Positions 48,751-59,689 of a DNA stretch of 64,000 nucleotides are shown here, piece by piece. Position 1 is the stretch's first letter; every line of letters starts with the position of its first letter. The stretch is taken from assembly GCA_017562135.1 (NCBI GenBank), contig QEYB01001249.1:1-64000 (forward strand), in the 5' to 3' direction. The position numbers were made by a program, and so were the translations under genes. Source of the DNA: Dipylidium caninum. Taxonomy: Eukaryota > Platyhelminthes > Cestoda > Cyclophyllidea > Dipylidiidae. The notes under the pieces were generated by a model. The model saw only the letters and a list, made by a program, of their open reading frames with translations, was not told the origin of the DNA and made no database searches.

Positions 48751-50064
48751 ATGATTCAATTTGGACTCGTCCAATTAAAAGTAGATTTAAACCGAGTGTT
48801 ATGCCCAATTGGTTTCGGCGAAAATGTATGTCTCTCAGTCGTAGCTGATTACAGACAAAAAAAAACGCGCTTTTCAAGGTTTCCACCGTAAAAGCTGCCT
48901 CGATACGCCAGCACTACTTCGTATTTCCACGAAAAAATGCTGTCAGAATGCAGAGTTGCCTAACTCAGACATAAACTAGTGTCGAAAATCCATTGGTTTG
49001 ATGATGTTAGCCTCGAAGCTACTCAAATAACCGAAAGAAATGCGTGACGTCTCACAATGTCGGCCGAAGATCTTTTCTTCTTTAACCCACTTGCGCAGTT
49101 GTCTTGACTAAGCCAGCTAGACGGTCTCAGCGCCACGGTCCATGGCCTCGTCTCCACCGCCTTCCGCCCTCATTTCTTCTCCCCAGGGACCTAAGAGTTA
49201 AAAACCCCCAAGGGTCGGTTGCCGCCTTCCAGCAAACTTTCCCTCCAGACGAACGAATATGCCCCTTTTTGCCTCTCTCACTTACTATCCGCTAAGTATT
49301 TTACTGACTTCCTGTAACCTTGCCGAGTGATAATGTGAATGGAGAGCCAGAGGACCCGAGAAATGCTGAAAGTGGGTTGAGAGAACCTCTGCACTCGGGG
49401 CAATTCGACTCACCCGAGTGCGAAGGCGAGGTTGAATAGTCAGATTGGCGGAGAAGGAGATGAATGCATTGGTGCCTTCATGTGGAAGCAGGCGGTTGAG
49501 GCGAGTCGGAAAGACTTATTCAGCTGAACGGTTTGATAAAAGGGCAAATGAAATGTTTGGATGGCTGCTCGCATTGGGAAGTGGGATTAGGTACGGAGAA
49601 GCGCGCGAGTATACAGGTGAAGAGATGTTTAAATACGTGGTTTGGACGATAGGTCCGAGCCGCCTGATATACTACTGAAATCATCCTCTCGTACATGTAG
49701 TACACGCGAACTCGTCGCTCGGTCTGACGATCTTCCCTCCCTTCCTGTCCCCCTTTTTCCCCTCACCCCACCACACCACCGGGTGCGGCATCACAACGGA
49801 CGGACTGAGATGATTTTTTTTATTTACGAAGCGCATGTTAGTCAATTTTTATGTTGACCGAAGGGGAACATAAAAGGCGAAGCGTACATGGCTGTCGCGG
49901 GCGCTCTAACGGTCGAATGGATGGGTGGCGTGGGCTTGGGGCCAGTCTGGGTGGGGAGGGCGTAGGGTGGTGGAGGAACCGGAAGTGACAGAGAAGGCGA
50001 AAGCGGAGGCTGAGGGAGTGGAGGTGAAGTGTAACTAAAGAGGAGACTTGGAAGGTCGTGGCCT

Positions 50065-51530
50065 TCAACACGTCTGAGTGTCGGCGGAGTCTCTCGTAAC
50101 CTCCTCGTAATCCCTCACCAAGGAGGTCATATTCACCAAGGCCTCGTTGAACTCGTCTTCCTCCATGCCCTCACCCACATACCAATGCACAAAGGCGCGT
50201 TTCGAGTAGAGCATATAGTACTTATGCACTATCCGTTGCCAGGCCTGTCCAACTGCCGAATTGTTGGCCAACATAACGACATTCCTACTGGTCTGGCCGA
50301 TGCCACTGTCACAACGTGTGACCGGTGTTTCACTGGTGATGCTGACCTTGAAGCCGGTAGGACACCAGTCGACAAATTCTAGACCTCGACACGTCTTCAT
50401 CTCCGCCAAGGCGACGTACACCTGACCGGGGCTGACATTGCCGCGGTAGAGGAGGGTGCAGGACATGAATTTCCCATAGGTAGGATCAATCTTAATCAAC
50501 TGATTCTCGCGTTCAAACACGGCTCGTGTTATCTCAATCACATTGGAGGGCTCGTAGGCTGTCTTCTCGGTCGACTGGATGGGCGCAAAATTCGCCAGTG
50601 GGAAGTGGATGCGTGGATAGGGGATGAGATTGGTCTGCATCACGTTGAGGTCCGAGGTGAGGACATTCTTGAAGCGCAACGAAGCCGTCACTGCACTGCA
50701 GACAATGGCCGCGAGACGGTTGATTTTGGTGTATGTGGTGTAGCTGGAGGAGAGGAAACGCGAGCAGACATCGTACATAGCCTCATTGTCCATCAGCAGT
50801 CCGATGTTGAAGTCTTCCATGGTGAAGTGTTCGCCCAGCAGGCAATTGTAGGGCTCAATGAGGGCTGTGGAGAGGGACGGCGACGGGTAGATTGGAATCT
50901 CCACCTTCGTGTACTTTCTATAATCCCCGAGGACATCCAATAGGGCTGCAGTCAAACCGGCGCCTGTACCGCCACCGAGACTGCGGAAGAAGAGGATGCC
51001 CTGAAGGCTGTCGCATTGTTCAATGGTGCGTCGAACCTCGTTCAGTATGGGTGAGAGTAGCACCTTCCCAATTGTGAAGTATCCGCGAGCGAAGTTGTTG
51101 GACGCGTCCTCGTAGCCGGTGATCAACTTGTCGGGGTGGAACAGTTTGCGCCAGGGTCCGACTCGCACCTCATCTGTTAAGGGGAAGACGGTCATAAGTA
51201 CACGAAGGATGGAAAAGGCGACGGCGTCAGTCACACTTACCGACTACGGAGGACTCGAGATCTACAAAGAGGCATCGTGGCACGTAGCGACCCTGCTCGG
51301 AGATGTTAAAAAAGGTCTCCACCCACTCCAATTCATGCGGCTGCTCGAAGAGCGAACCCTCGTTGTTGACTGCGTGCTCGGCGCAGTAGAGCTCCCAGAC
51401 AGCATTTCCAATTTGTACTCCACACTGGCCAACGTGGATTGAGATGACCTCCCTCTACAACGCAAATGACACCTCAGGCGGCTGAAGGACGCGGAAGAGA
51501 GGGGGAAAGGGGGACGCAACCTCTTACCAT
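50065..51530 (-). CDS. Divergent alpha-tubulin, three exons, 441 residues
   Basis: Exons 51530-51528 (ATG alone), 51454-51241 and 51173-50065; introns of 73 and 67 bases, both GT-AG. An intron directly after the ATG is the classic metazoan alpha-tubulin position. It starts M|REVISIHVGQCGVQIG, has the tubulin GTP-binding signature GGGTGAG at 139-145, YPRIHFPLANFAP, and the near-invariant KRAFVHWYVGEGMEEDEF, so membership is certain. Oddities: the catalytic Glu that stimulates GTP hydrolysis on beta-tubulin (human E254, in LTEFQ) is Val (position 250, in LNVMQ). The Lys40 acetylation loop has no matching Lys. The tail is DYEEV then TRDSADTQTC, short, with no Glu cluster and no terminal Tyr, so polyglutamylation and detyrosination are not expected. 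It is probably a specialised isotype (sperm, tegument or cilia are guesses). The frame is intact, so it does not look like a pseudogene. Confidence 0.95.
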
Positions 51531-54500
51531 GACTTGGCTACAGCCTCGACTGCGCTGTCAGTGGGCACAATTGATTGACGGGCAATCGATAAGTTGGGAT
51601 GGTCGGGCACATGGAGGCGGTGTCACGTCGGCCGTGTCTGCATTGTCATAAGGTCGGTTGTCTAAGGGAGCCTTATAAAAAGCCGTTTTATGGATTTGAG
51701 AGGACGAAACTTAATAGCTCTTTTTAATATCCTGCTCCGCCGCCTTCTCCTCCCCGCCTGGTCTTTGCCGCGCCCTGGTTTCCCCGGCAGTTATTGTTCG
51801 GTGGCATTGTGCTGGCGCAGGAAATTTTAATGTCCAGGGTAAAAGGTACTCTTATACAGAACAGAGTAAAAGCATTAGCTAGGAGTGAAAAATGCCGACA
51901 TTATTGTTTATAGTCCCGAGTAGACAGCGGGGAGCGGGGAAGGGGGGTGTTGGGGAAGTGGCCTGAGGGGGGAAAGGGGCATTATGGGAGGCGTCAGACA
52001 GGACAGAATCATTTCCACTTCCCGTCGAGGGGGAATGGAGGTGACAATCGCCCTGAGTCGAGGTATTTCTCCCCTTGGTCGATTGTTCAGTTGTCCTCGT
52101 CCCACTCGGCCCCGCCCATCCTTTTAGTTTCCTCGAGGCGACCCAGCTTGGTCCATCCGCTGGCCCACTAACTTCCCCAGCCCCGAGACCAGCTGTTAGC
52201 CTCGATCCGAGGTTTCAGTGGCTGTGAAGAGAATGGAACGCTTAACAGATGCGTTGGTGATTGCAACATTTTCAGTCTCTCCTCCACAAACCTTTACTGC
52301 GCATGCCCATTTTAGGCCTAGAAATCGGATTAAGAGGGGATTTCACTACCACGGTTTATGGCATGTTAGTATTTTCCGACGAGGGCCTGAGGTACCCACG
52401 ACATTGTAATCTGTCAGGAATCGGGGAATTTTTACGTGAGATTTTTTTAAGGGACAACCTCCTTCTTCCCATGAACCGAGTGCGATCCACTTGCCAAAAT
52501 CTTTGCGGTTGGCACCTGAAGGAGTACAAGGGAGGTAGGCGGTGGCGGTCTCGACCACGAGACTGAGAATGAGGGAGGAAGGAAGGAAGAAGCTGTACCG
52601 TGGATAGAGGAGGCATCCCCCTCGTACATCAGGAATTCGTTTCCTCTCCCTGTTCCGTCCATTGAAGGGAAGAACTTGAAACACACGGGCAATATACTTT
52701 ACGGATGTGACTGTGATTATTTGGCCTCGAAGTCCGTGCACAGAGTTGGGAGGTGAGTAAATACAAAGACACCAACCCGTTGCCGCAGCAACACGCGTAG
52801 CCGGAGAGTCGAGTTGTTAATAGGGTGAAGGAGGTGGGGTTTTTGCCACCACAGTGAAACACTTTACTCGCCATGTCACGCGAAGTGGGAAATCAAACTA
52901 CACACTACACTTCACCAGCCGCCGCCTCTGATAGTGTGATACAAGTAATGTAAACTGAGAAATGAAGGATAGATTATGTAAAATAAAAGGTGAAGCCGAT
53001 CTGCCTTTTTGCTCTAGTCCACGGGGGAAATAGGAAATCTTTCATGAGTCCAAATGGCTAATCAAAGAGGAAAACCTCTTTCGTCTCCTACGTCTTTTCC
53101 TATCCACCGATCGGCCCTTCATCTCGAGTCTCTTTCAATTTCCTCACCTAATCAACCAACTGTCATCTGTGTCGCATATATGTGACGCAGCAATGTGCAG
53201 TTTGATGTCAACTTTATTGTTTCCGGTTTCCCAAGTTACCTCAAACGGAGACAAATAACAACGAGTATATATTTGTCTATTTGACATCTTTTGCCATTAA
53301 ATCCACCTGGCAAATTTCGTGGTAATTTATCCTTGAGGTGCTTATACCACTTAAGTGCGAGGACAAGTCACCACACCAGTCCGTCTAGGATGATGTGGTG
53401 CTGAGACGTGGAGGTGAACGCTATAAGCTTGCACCGAAGTGGAAAAACACGTGGAGAGAATCTAACTCTTGTTTTAGTTAAGGAGACTGCTCTCTCTCCC
53501 ATTCACCAAATCACCATTCCTCCTCATCCTATTCGACTTCCACCTCCGTCGGTGTCACTCTATGAACCATATGGGGCAACATCTAGACTGAGCGTCGGAA
53601 CAGCCCCAACTTAGAGGACTGCAAGTTGCCTGACTAGGTAGATTGATGACCAGTTTAGAGCATTGAGGCACGTTTAGGTAGTTGCCGATAACGATGGCGG
53701 AAATTAGGGAAGTGTATTTCAATCCCTGTTAAAATGCACTACCTCCAGAGCGCAAGGTCCACCAACCGATGGCTAATGTAATCTGTTTAGTCCATGCCGA
53801 AGTTAGGGGTTGCTCACCTTTTTCCCTCCTCACGTGCACAAACATAAATGCACACACAATCCTTCCAACGTTCCAGCCTTTTGCCCTAATTCATAAGTGC
53901 AAGATAACTTCTCGATAGAGGTTAGACCCGGCCTGGGAGAACAGAAGCCCTCCGATCGTGTCATACATGCTACAACGAATAAACCAATCAAGACTCGAGA
54001 AATGGCCGATTAGGATTGGTGGACTATTGAAAGGCGCGATTTAGGATAGGGAAAATCGACCAAGGGATACGAGAGCAATAGAAATTTGAATATTCGAGCA
54101 AAAACTTCAGCATAATCGTGGACGCCGACTAGGTTTGTGCGTTTGAAAATGACTTTTTGATCGGGAGGCTTCAGCAAATCTTACAGTTCACCAATTAGGC
54201 GATCTGAACTAAAAATTAAGTCCTTAAATGGTACACACCAGGTTGGACGCGAAGTACGAAGGCAGAAAGACGCGACCAAAACATGATAATTGGTTGAATT
54301 CATCACAAAAAATTTTGTTGGAACATCGCTTAAGCAAATCGGACATTTTGAGATGTTAGACGAAGCATGTTTCTCATTTTTTATTCGCATTTTCTCTCCT
54401 GAAGCATGGAAGGAAATTTTACATGAAGCGCTTCTGAATGAGAGTGGAATCAACTGAAATTACCCCAGCAGTTTGAGAACACGCTACCATCCAAGACTGT

Positions 54501-54852
54501 CGAAGACGAGGAATTGGGAGCAACAACAAAGAACACCTGAAAGATGTTCAGTGAGTCCAATTACCTCAGCCGCCTTCACGACATGCCGGGATTTCCTGGC
54601 TTTCGTCAATCCGCTTCCTCACAGTCTCCTAAAATGCTCAGTCTAATTGGGGTAAAAAGAGCGGAAGAGAATGGGGTGGAAAACAAATCTACTGCTTCAA
54701 TTTCATTCCACAGAGGAGATGGATGCAGACCGGGGGGATGAGTGGACCATTGGAAAAGAATTAACACAAAAAAATCGATGATTTGTTTTAACAATTTTGA
54801 CAAGAAAAATCGGGAATGTCAAATCATGCACAAGTAAGGAGTGGAGGTGGGA
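51531..54852. other. No supportable gene; upstream of the tubulin gene
   Basis: A TATA-like ttttataagg on the minus strand (complement at about 51671-51680) lies roughly 140 bases upstream of the tubulin ATG and could be its promoter element. Frames at 52346-52874 (-) overlap in three phases without splice support. Nothing else recognised. Confidence 0.4.
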
Positions 54853-55120
54853 TTAAAAGGGATTAAGGTGCTGCGGATAGCCGATATCATGGCTATTAAC
54901 GGGCTTCGTTGCATTCGGCTTGTCGTCATCACCGTCTACGTTCGCATCGAAGGGATTGAGGGGCCTCGAAGGCCTACTCGTCGATGTTACAATCCCCGAG
55001 TCGACGGTAGAGACAATGGGGTGCTTTGGAGATCGGAGGTTTTCACTTTGCACACTCGCTTTTATTCCTGATTCACCTGATGAGGGACTTCTGCCTGTAG
55101 GCACATCAGCAAACGGATTT
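54853..55120 (-). CDS. Terminal exon with three NPF motifs
   Basis: An acceptor (gttcttttcctag, AG at 55122-55121) is followed by an open frame of about 88 codons to TAA 54855-54853. It encodes NPFADVPTG near the start, PLNPFDANVDGDDD in the middle and ends QHLNPF followed by the stop; the rest is Ser/Pro/Thr-rich and disordered. NPF tripeptides bind EH domains of Eps15, EHD and intersectin proteins in endocytosis (established for the motif). A protein ending in NPF recalls endocytic adaptors, but the upstream exons are not identified, so the family is unknown. The first base completes a codon from the previous exon. Confidence 0.5.
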
Positions 55121-55269
55121 CTAGGAAAAGAACAAGTCACTCAAAAGACTCCATTAACGAAATATGGACACAAGGTTAATTCTTATATGCGACTCATAAA
55201 ATGCGGTTGAGAATGTGCAGGAGAACGAAACAAAGGGAGACGGCTCGCAGTAATTTTCTTCTTAGGGAT

Positions 55270-55690
55270 AAATCGTTGAGATAGGGAACCACCTAAAGCA
55301 GCGCACCTGACGAGGCTAAAAAGACTTCAAAGCGCACCACAATAAGTCTCAAATGACATTGAAGAACGCGGATGATGATTCGACGACAAGAGCGGGTCAT
55401 GAAATACCACCGAGTATCCCACTTACCGCTTCACTTCTGCATCCTCATCCAGTGTGTCCAGTCAGGAAGGATGTGAAGCATGTATAGCACTCAGAGGAAA
55501 GCAACGCTGCCCTCCCAGGCCGTCGTCAGCCAACCCCCCTTCCCTCCACCAGCACTCCAAAGAGACTCAAATTCTCGTCCAGACGTCAAGACCACACCGA
55601 GAGGGAGGGGCAGAAACACATTGACAAGGCTAGTCGGATCTATTCCATGAAGTTGTCTCACATTTGTGGGAAGAAATGACGTTCGTCCAA
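55270..55690 (+). repeat. Dispersed repeat, copy 1 (pair at 61060-61440)
   Basis: Direct-orientation similarity to 61060-61440. Landmarks in order: gatgatgattcgacgac / gatgatgcatcgacgac; tatcccacttaccgcttcac / catcccacttgccacttgca; cagtcaggaaggatg / cattcaggtaggatg; attctcgtccagacgtcaag / ccagacgtcaaggcttcaaa; ttgacaaggctagtcggatc / ttgacaagattagtcaaatc. Diverged, with small gaps. The frame open in the other copy is broken here. Confidence 0.75.
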
Positions 55691-56099
55691 CACTTACAGA
55701 ACCGCGTAAACTACCTCAAGAGAATAGGACCTCGCCGACAAAGCGTCGATATTCCATTTTCCTTTACTAACACTCCTCACAGGCCTAAATGAACGAGTCG
55801 CATAACCTACTACTGTCGATATGTTGGTGTGTTAGCGAGAGTGGGAAAGAATATGCCATATAATCGGCGCAAAGCAACATGGCGCACTCCATTAACATGT
55901 GGAAATTATCCAAATAAACGTTACTCGGAGAGAGACGGAAATTGTCTGCAAGTCAGGTTGTCGTCAAACGCCTCAGTCGAGTGTGCGGGCGAGTATCAAC
56001 ACAACCATTTTCAGTCCAAAATAAGTCAAAAATTTAATCTAAATATACATTAATAAGTTTAGTCAAACTATCTGTTTAGGGGAGAAAAAAAAGTTATTA

Positions 56100-56338
56100 T
56101 TAACAAGAGGGGGGAAGGACTTGCTTAGGTGTGCTCGTGGACGGGAGTGAGGGTGAGCGAGGCCCTGGGGGAAGATGTCGTTGGGGCTGTGCTGTGTAAG
56201 GGCTACGAGGAGGCAAGGAGCCACCCGAGGCGACCCCCTGAGCGATTGCCTTGCTGAGGGCTGTCGAGAAGTCTGCCTTCTCCACATTGAGAGATTTTTC
56301 CAGCTCGTCCAAAAGTACCATCGAGCTCCCGTTAGAGG
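56100..56338 (-). CDS. Candidate terminal exon, Pro/Ser-rich tail with an LD-like helix
   Basis: An acceptor (gacactttcacag, AG at 56340-56339) leads into an open frame to TAA 56102-56100. It encodes SNGSSMVLLDELEKSLNVEK, a short amphipathic helix resembling LD motifs (LDxLxxxL), then an Ala/Gly stretch and a Pro/Ser-rich end. No family recognised. It could share a gene with the exon-like segment at 57827-58040, but the phases (0 out, 1 in) need a further exon. The overlapping frame from 56389 is a shadow. Confidence 0.4.
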
Positions 56339-57826
56339 CTGTGAAAGTGTCTTGTCACGCTCCATCATACCTCGTCTACAATTCGACATAACATTTTTTT
56401 ACACTGGTTTACTGAGCTTGTATGCTAGCTAAAAAATGGTGATGCTTGACGGAGATTTGTGGGATATACTAGAGACTGGTAGAGGGAACAAATGTTTCAC
56501 CTTTCACAATTAAACACACCAACTGTCTACCCCCATTCTGTAGAGCGAATTAACAGTCGCCTTAGGGATTCTCACAGCCGCTTTTTCTTATCAAGAATGA
56601 AGAGATCTATCTGAAAGAGGAGGAAAATTTAACCCTCCACCTTCGTCCCAGTCTTCTTACCCCGTCTCCGTCTCACGGGAGTTTGAATTACCCTCTCGAC
56701 GATACGCCTGTCATTTCAACAGGCCTCGACTGAAGCTGTCTTTCAACCGACGGCTCCGCCAGTACCCTTGAAACATTTGTGTTTGATCTACATGTAGGCA
56801 CCGATAAAAAGCAGGGGAAGGAAGGTGCAAGAGAAGAGGAGAACGAAGAGAAGGACGCGGATGTGGAGGAGGGGGAGAGTGAGTCATTTTGAAGGACCTC
56901 TTCCCCACTCTCCTCGGTTTTTGCTTTCCCCTAAAATCTACGCAAGTGGCTACGGAGGACGTTGAGTAGCTCCCTTCTCAACGCACAACACCCGTAAATT
57001 TTGGCACCCAAGAGGAATCACAAGAGAATTTTTTGCTAATAGAAAATATTTAGGTCCTTCACTCCACTGGGCAGAATTTAGCACGACGTCGGGAGGAGAG
57101 TCAAGACGCAGCGCTAATTGACAGAAGAGGCGAAAAAGCAGTCAAGAGGACAAAAATCACGATCCTCTTGGTCTGAGAAAAAGAGGATACGCGTTACATG
57201 GCCTGTGACAGGGGACTAGGGTGAATTAACTTTCACATCCACTGATACTCACTGCGATCCCGTGTGGGATGTCCAAAGCCAAATGGTGAGAGAATTTGCT
57301 GACTCAAAGGCGATAAAAACACCCGCTGAAGTGGAGTGAGGGGGAGAAGGGAAAGAGGATGCGTCGCCTGAATGGGATTTAGTGATTCGATGGTGTGAGT
57401 TGAACAATGGGAGGAATAATAAAATCAACTATATTTAGAGACGATTATCCTAATCTAATGTGATGTAATATAAAAAAAGGTATTGCCCAAGCTCCGTCGC
57501 CCTCGAAATGTCAAGGCCAGTGAGAGAACCAACGATTAGTGGTTTAGAAATCACCTACAGGCAAGCAAAAAAGACAAGAAAGGAGAGAATAGTGAAAGGT
57601 GAATAGAAGGAGATGAGAGTGAGATACATTTCATTAAATTGTATAATCGAATTTTGCTTAATCACACAGGCATTTATGGGGCCATCTTCCTCAATTTCCG
57701 TCTGACTTTAATTCTGTTTGGCGGCACCAACTATGCTCTCTCGTTAATAATAAATCCACCGGTCCTATTGTTATTGTGTCATTAATGGCTTCAAAAGAAG
57801 GACTCGAGATACCCTTGAGCCCCTAC
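56339..57826. other. Mostly no supportable exon
   Basis: A segment at about 56695-56780 (-) follows a catgtag acceptor and is open for some 33 codons (VERQLQSRPVEMTG) up to a GTAATT donor. It is too short and isolated to call. Otherwise nothing recognised. Confidence 0.35.
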
Positions 57827-58040
57827 CTGTGTGAATAGTTGGGATCTATTCCAGACTGCCAATGCATTATTCACGGTCGTGGAGAGAACTCTGGACTGTA
57901 AGGCCTTTTTAAGTATGCAAAATAATGTCTCGAGTTCTAATAATATCCAGGCCCATAACTGCTTCTGCCTCTTACTCAACCTCGTAGTAAATGGGAGAGT
58001 CGGGAAAACTGGGTGTCGCCTCCACCTTGACCCTTCCACG
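57827..58040 (-). CDS. Candidate internal exon
   Basis: An acceptor (ctgccacag, AG at 58042-58041) is followed by 71 open codons ending at CACAG then GTAGGG (donor at 57826). The encoded segment is helical and basic-hydrophobic (RLSKRQKQLWAWILLELETL, then FCILKKALQSRVL). No family recognised. The opposite strand is also open (57831-58070), so the coding strand is not certain. Confidence 0.35.
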
Positions 58041-59689
58041 CTGTGGCAGTCACGAGGAGAAGATCATTAAGATGGTGGAAAAGAAGGCACAAAATGGTTC
58101 TGTGCCTTGGAGACGATATTAATTGGGAAAATGGACGAAAAATAAAGAGACTAATGCTTGCTAGATGGATAAAAAGGTGAGATGGGAATTAATTTTATCT
58201 TAGTTTTAGTTTATTTGCTCCCCTGTTGCTTAAAATCTTATGGCTCCACCTTCCTCAGCCTCTTAACAGCCACATGGCATTGAGTGATGAATCGTGAGAT
58301 CTGGTAACTCCGCTAATTAATTATTCTAAGGGGATTTTGTAAGTCTTGTGGTCGAATGAAAAAATCCAGTCGTCAATAGCGACAAACCCCCTAACCTTAG
58401 TCCAATGGAAACGAGCCAAGGTTGCGATTATATGCCAATCACAATTTTTTTTTCTCAAAAGTGTCACTTTTGCATCGACAATGTTACTTGCAAAAAGGAG
58501 AACGTGTATAGCTGAAGTTGTCAAATCGCCAAAAAGTGATTTTAGGACGGGTTATTAAAGAAATAAGTTGAGGACAAGGGAAGGGGGGATTTGACAAATA
58601 TGATCCTGAACTCAACGTATTCTCATCTGTCAGTGCATAGACTCACGCAAGATCGTCTAATTCATCATTGGGACAGAATAAAAAAGAAGACCTTTTGACT
58701 CAAGACGCAGTGCCATTTGGATGCACGGTTGAAATTAAGACCTAAACTCCTGCCGGATGTCATGCATGACTACAGCTGCTCCAATTTAAGGTAATAATTA
58801 AAATTGTCAAATTACTCAGAAAAAGGTGTGAGGAGTAGAGTGGAGTCGAAGGCAAGGAAGAAGCCTCAATGCACGCTGGACGAAAAGGATTAACAGCAAC
58901 TATAATAGTGCTGATGTTGATGATGATGGTTGATGCGACTGACAACTCCGTAAATGGAAAATGAACGAGACGAATGAATGCCAAATTTCTAGAGATTAGT
59001 TTCAAACCTCTTGTTCTGGTATTGTATTGCCATTCAGAAAGGGTAATAATTTACTCAAATTGACGGTGCGGACCACTCGGCTAACCAACGCGTGGGAAGC
59101 GCTGTTAAGTCACAATCGCCTCTTCCATCACGGCCTGGAAATTTGCAGACAGTGTTAAATGAACGATTTGGACACCTTCCATATCATTTCGCATAAATAA
59201 GGCAACATAAAAAAGGAATTAAAAAATTCACAAACTGAAGCTTCAATCATAAGTACTAATTGAATTGTTTAGAAGTTGAATCAACGTCGCTTCCGTCGAC
59301 CCCCAGGGTAACAGAAGGTTGGAATGTCAGCAGCCAGGTCATCAACTGTACCACTAGACAAAGGGACGCCAAAACGATCTCTACCATTTCAACCAATTAC
59401 TCGAGCATTCTTCGCACAATATGGAACTGACGGTCCCGAAGAGCGTAAAGACGGACGACGCAAGTGTGGACGACAGTCACAAAAATGGGCAATTTGAGGT
59501 AGAGAAACGTATCACGGAGGTGAGTATGCCAAGGGCGTCGGAGGCCTATTTCCTCAAAAGTTATGCAGCACTATGCCAGAGCCTCACATCGTCCTCTGGT
59601 AAGGACTGTAGGCAAACAGTAACAACAGAGGAGAGTGGAGATGCATCCGACCGAAACAACAGGAGATGCACCATGTGGATGGGAATGCG

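Larger units (their letters stand above)
42538..50064. other. No supportable gene across about 7.5 kb
   Basis: Includes a GT-rich patch at about 42655-42690, a TA microsatellite (43797-43831) and one dispersed repeat copy (48440-48750). The longest frame, 44830-45348 (+, 172 codons), begins with ATG but has no recognised motif, and one frame of that length is expected by chance in a window this size. Confidence 0.5.

Noticed and set aside
52346..52874. Overlapping minus frames of 81-131 codons
   Set aside because: Three phases are open over the same DNA, starts are GTG or unsupported, and no splice chain gives a recognisable protein.
57831..58070. Plus-strand 79-codon frame
   Set aside because: Antisense to a minus-strand segment that has both an acceptor and a donor; the plus frame has neither.
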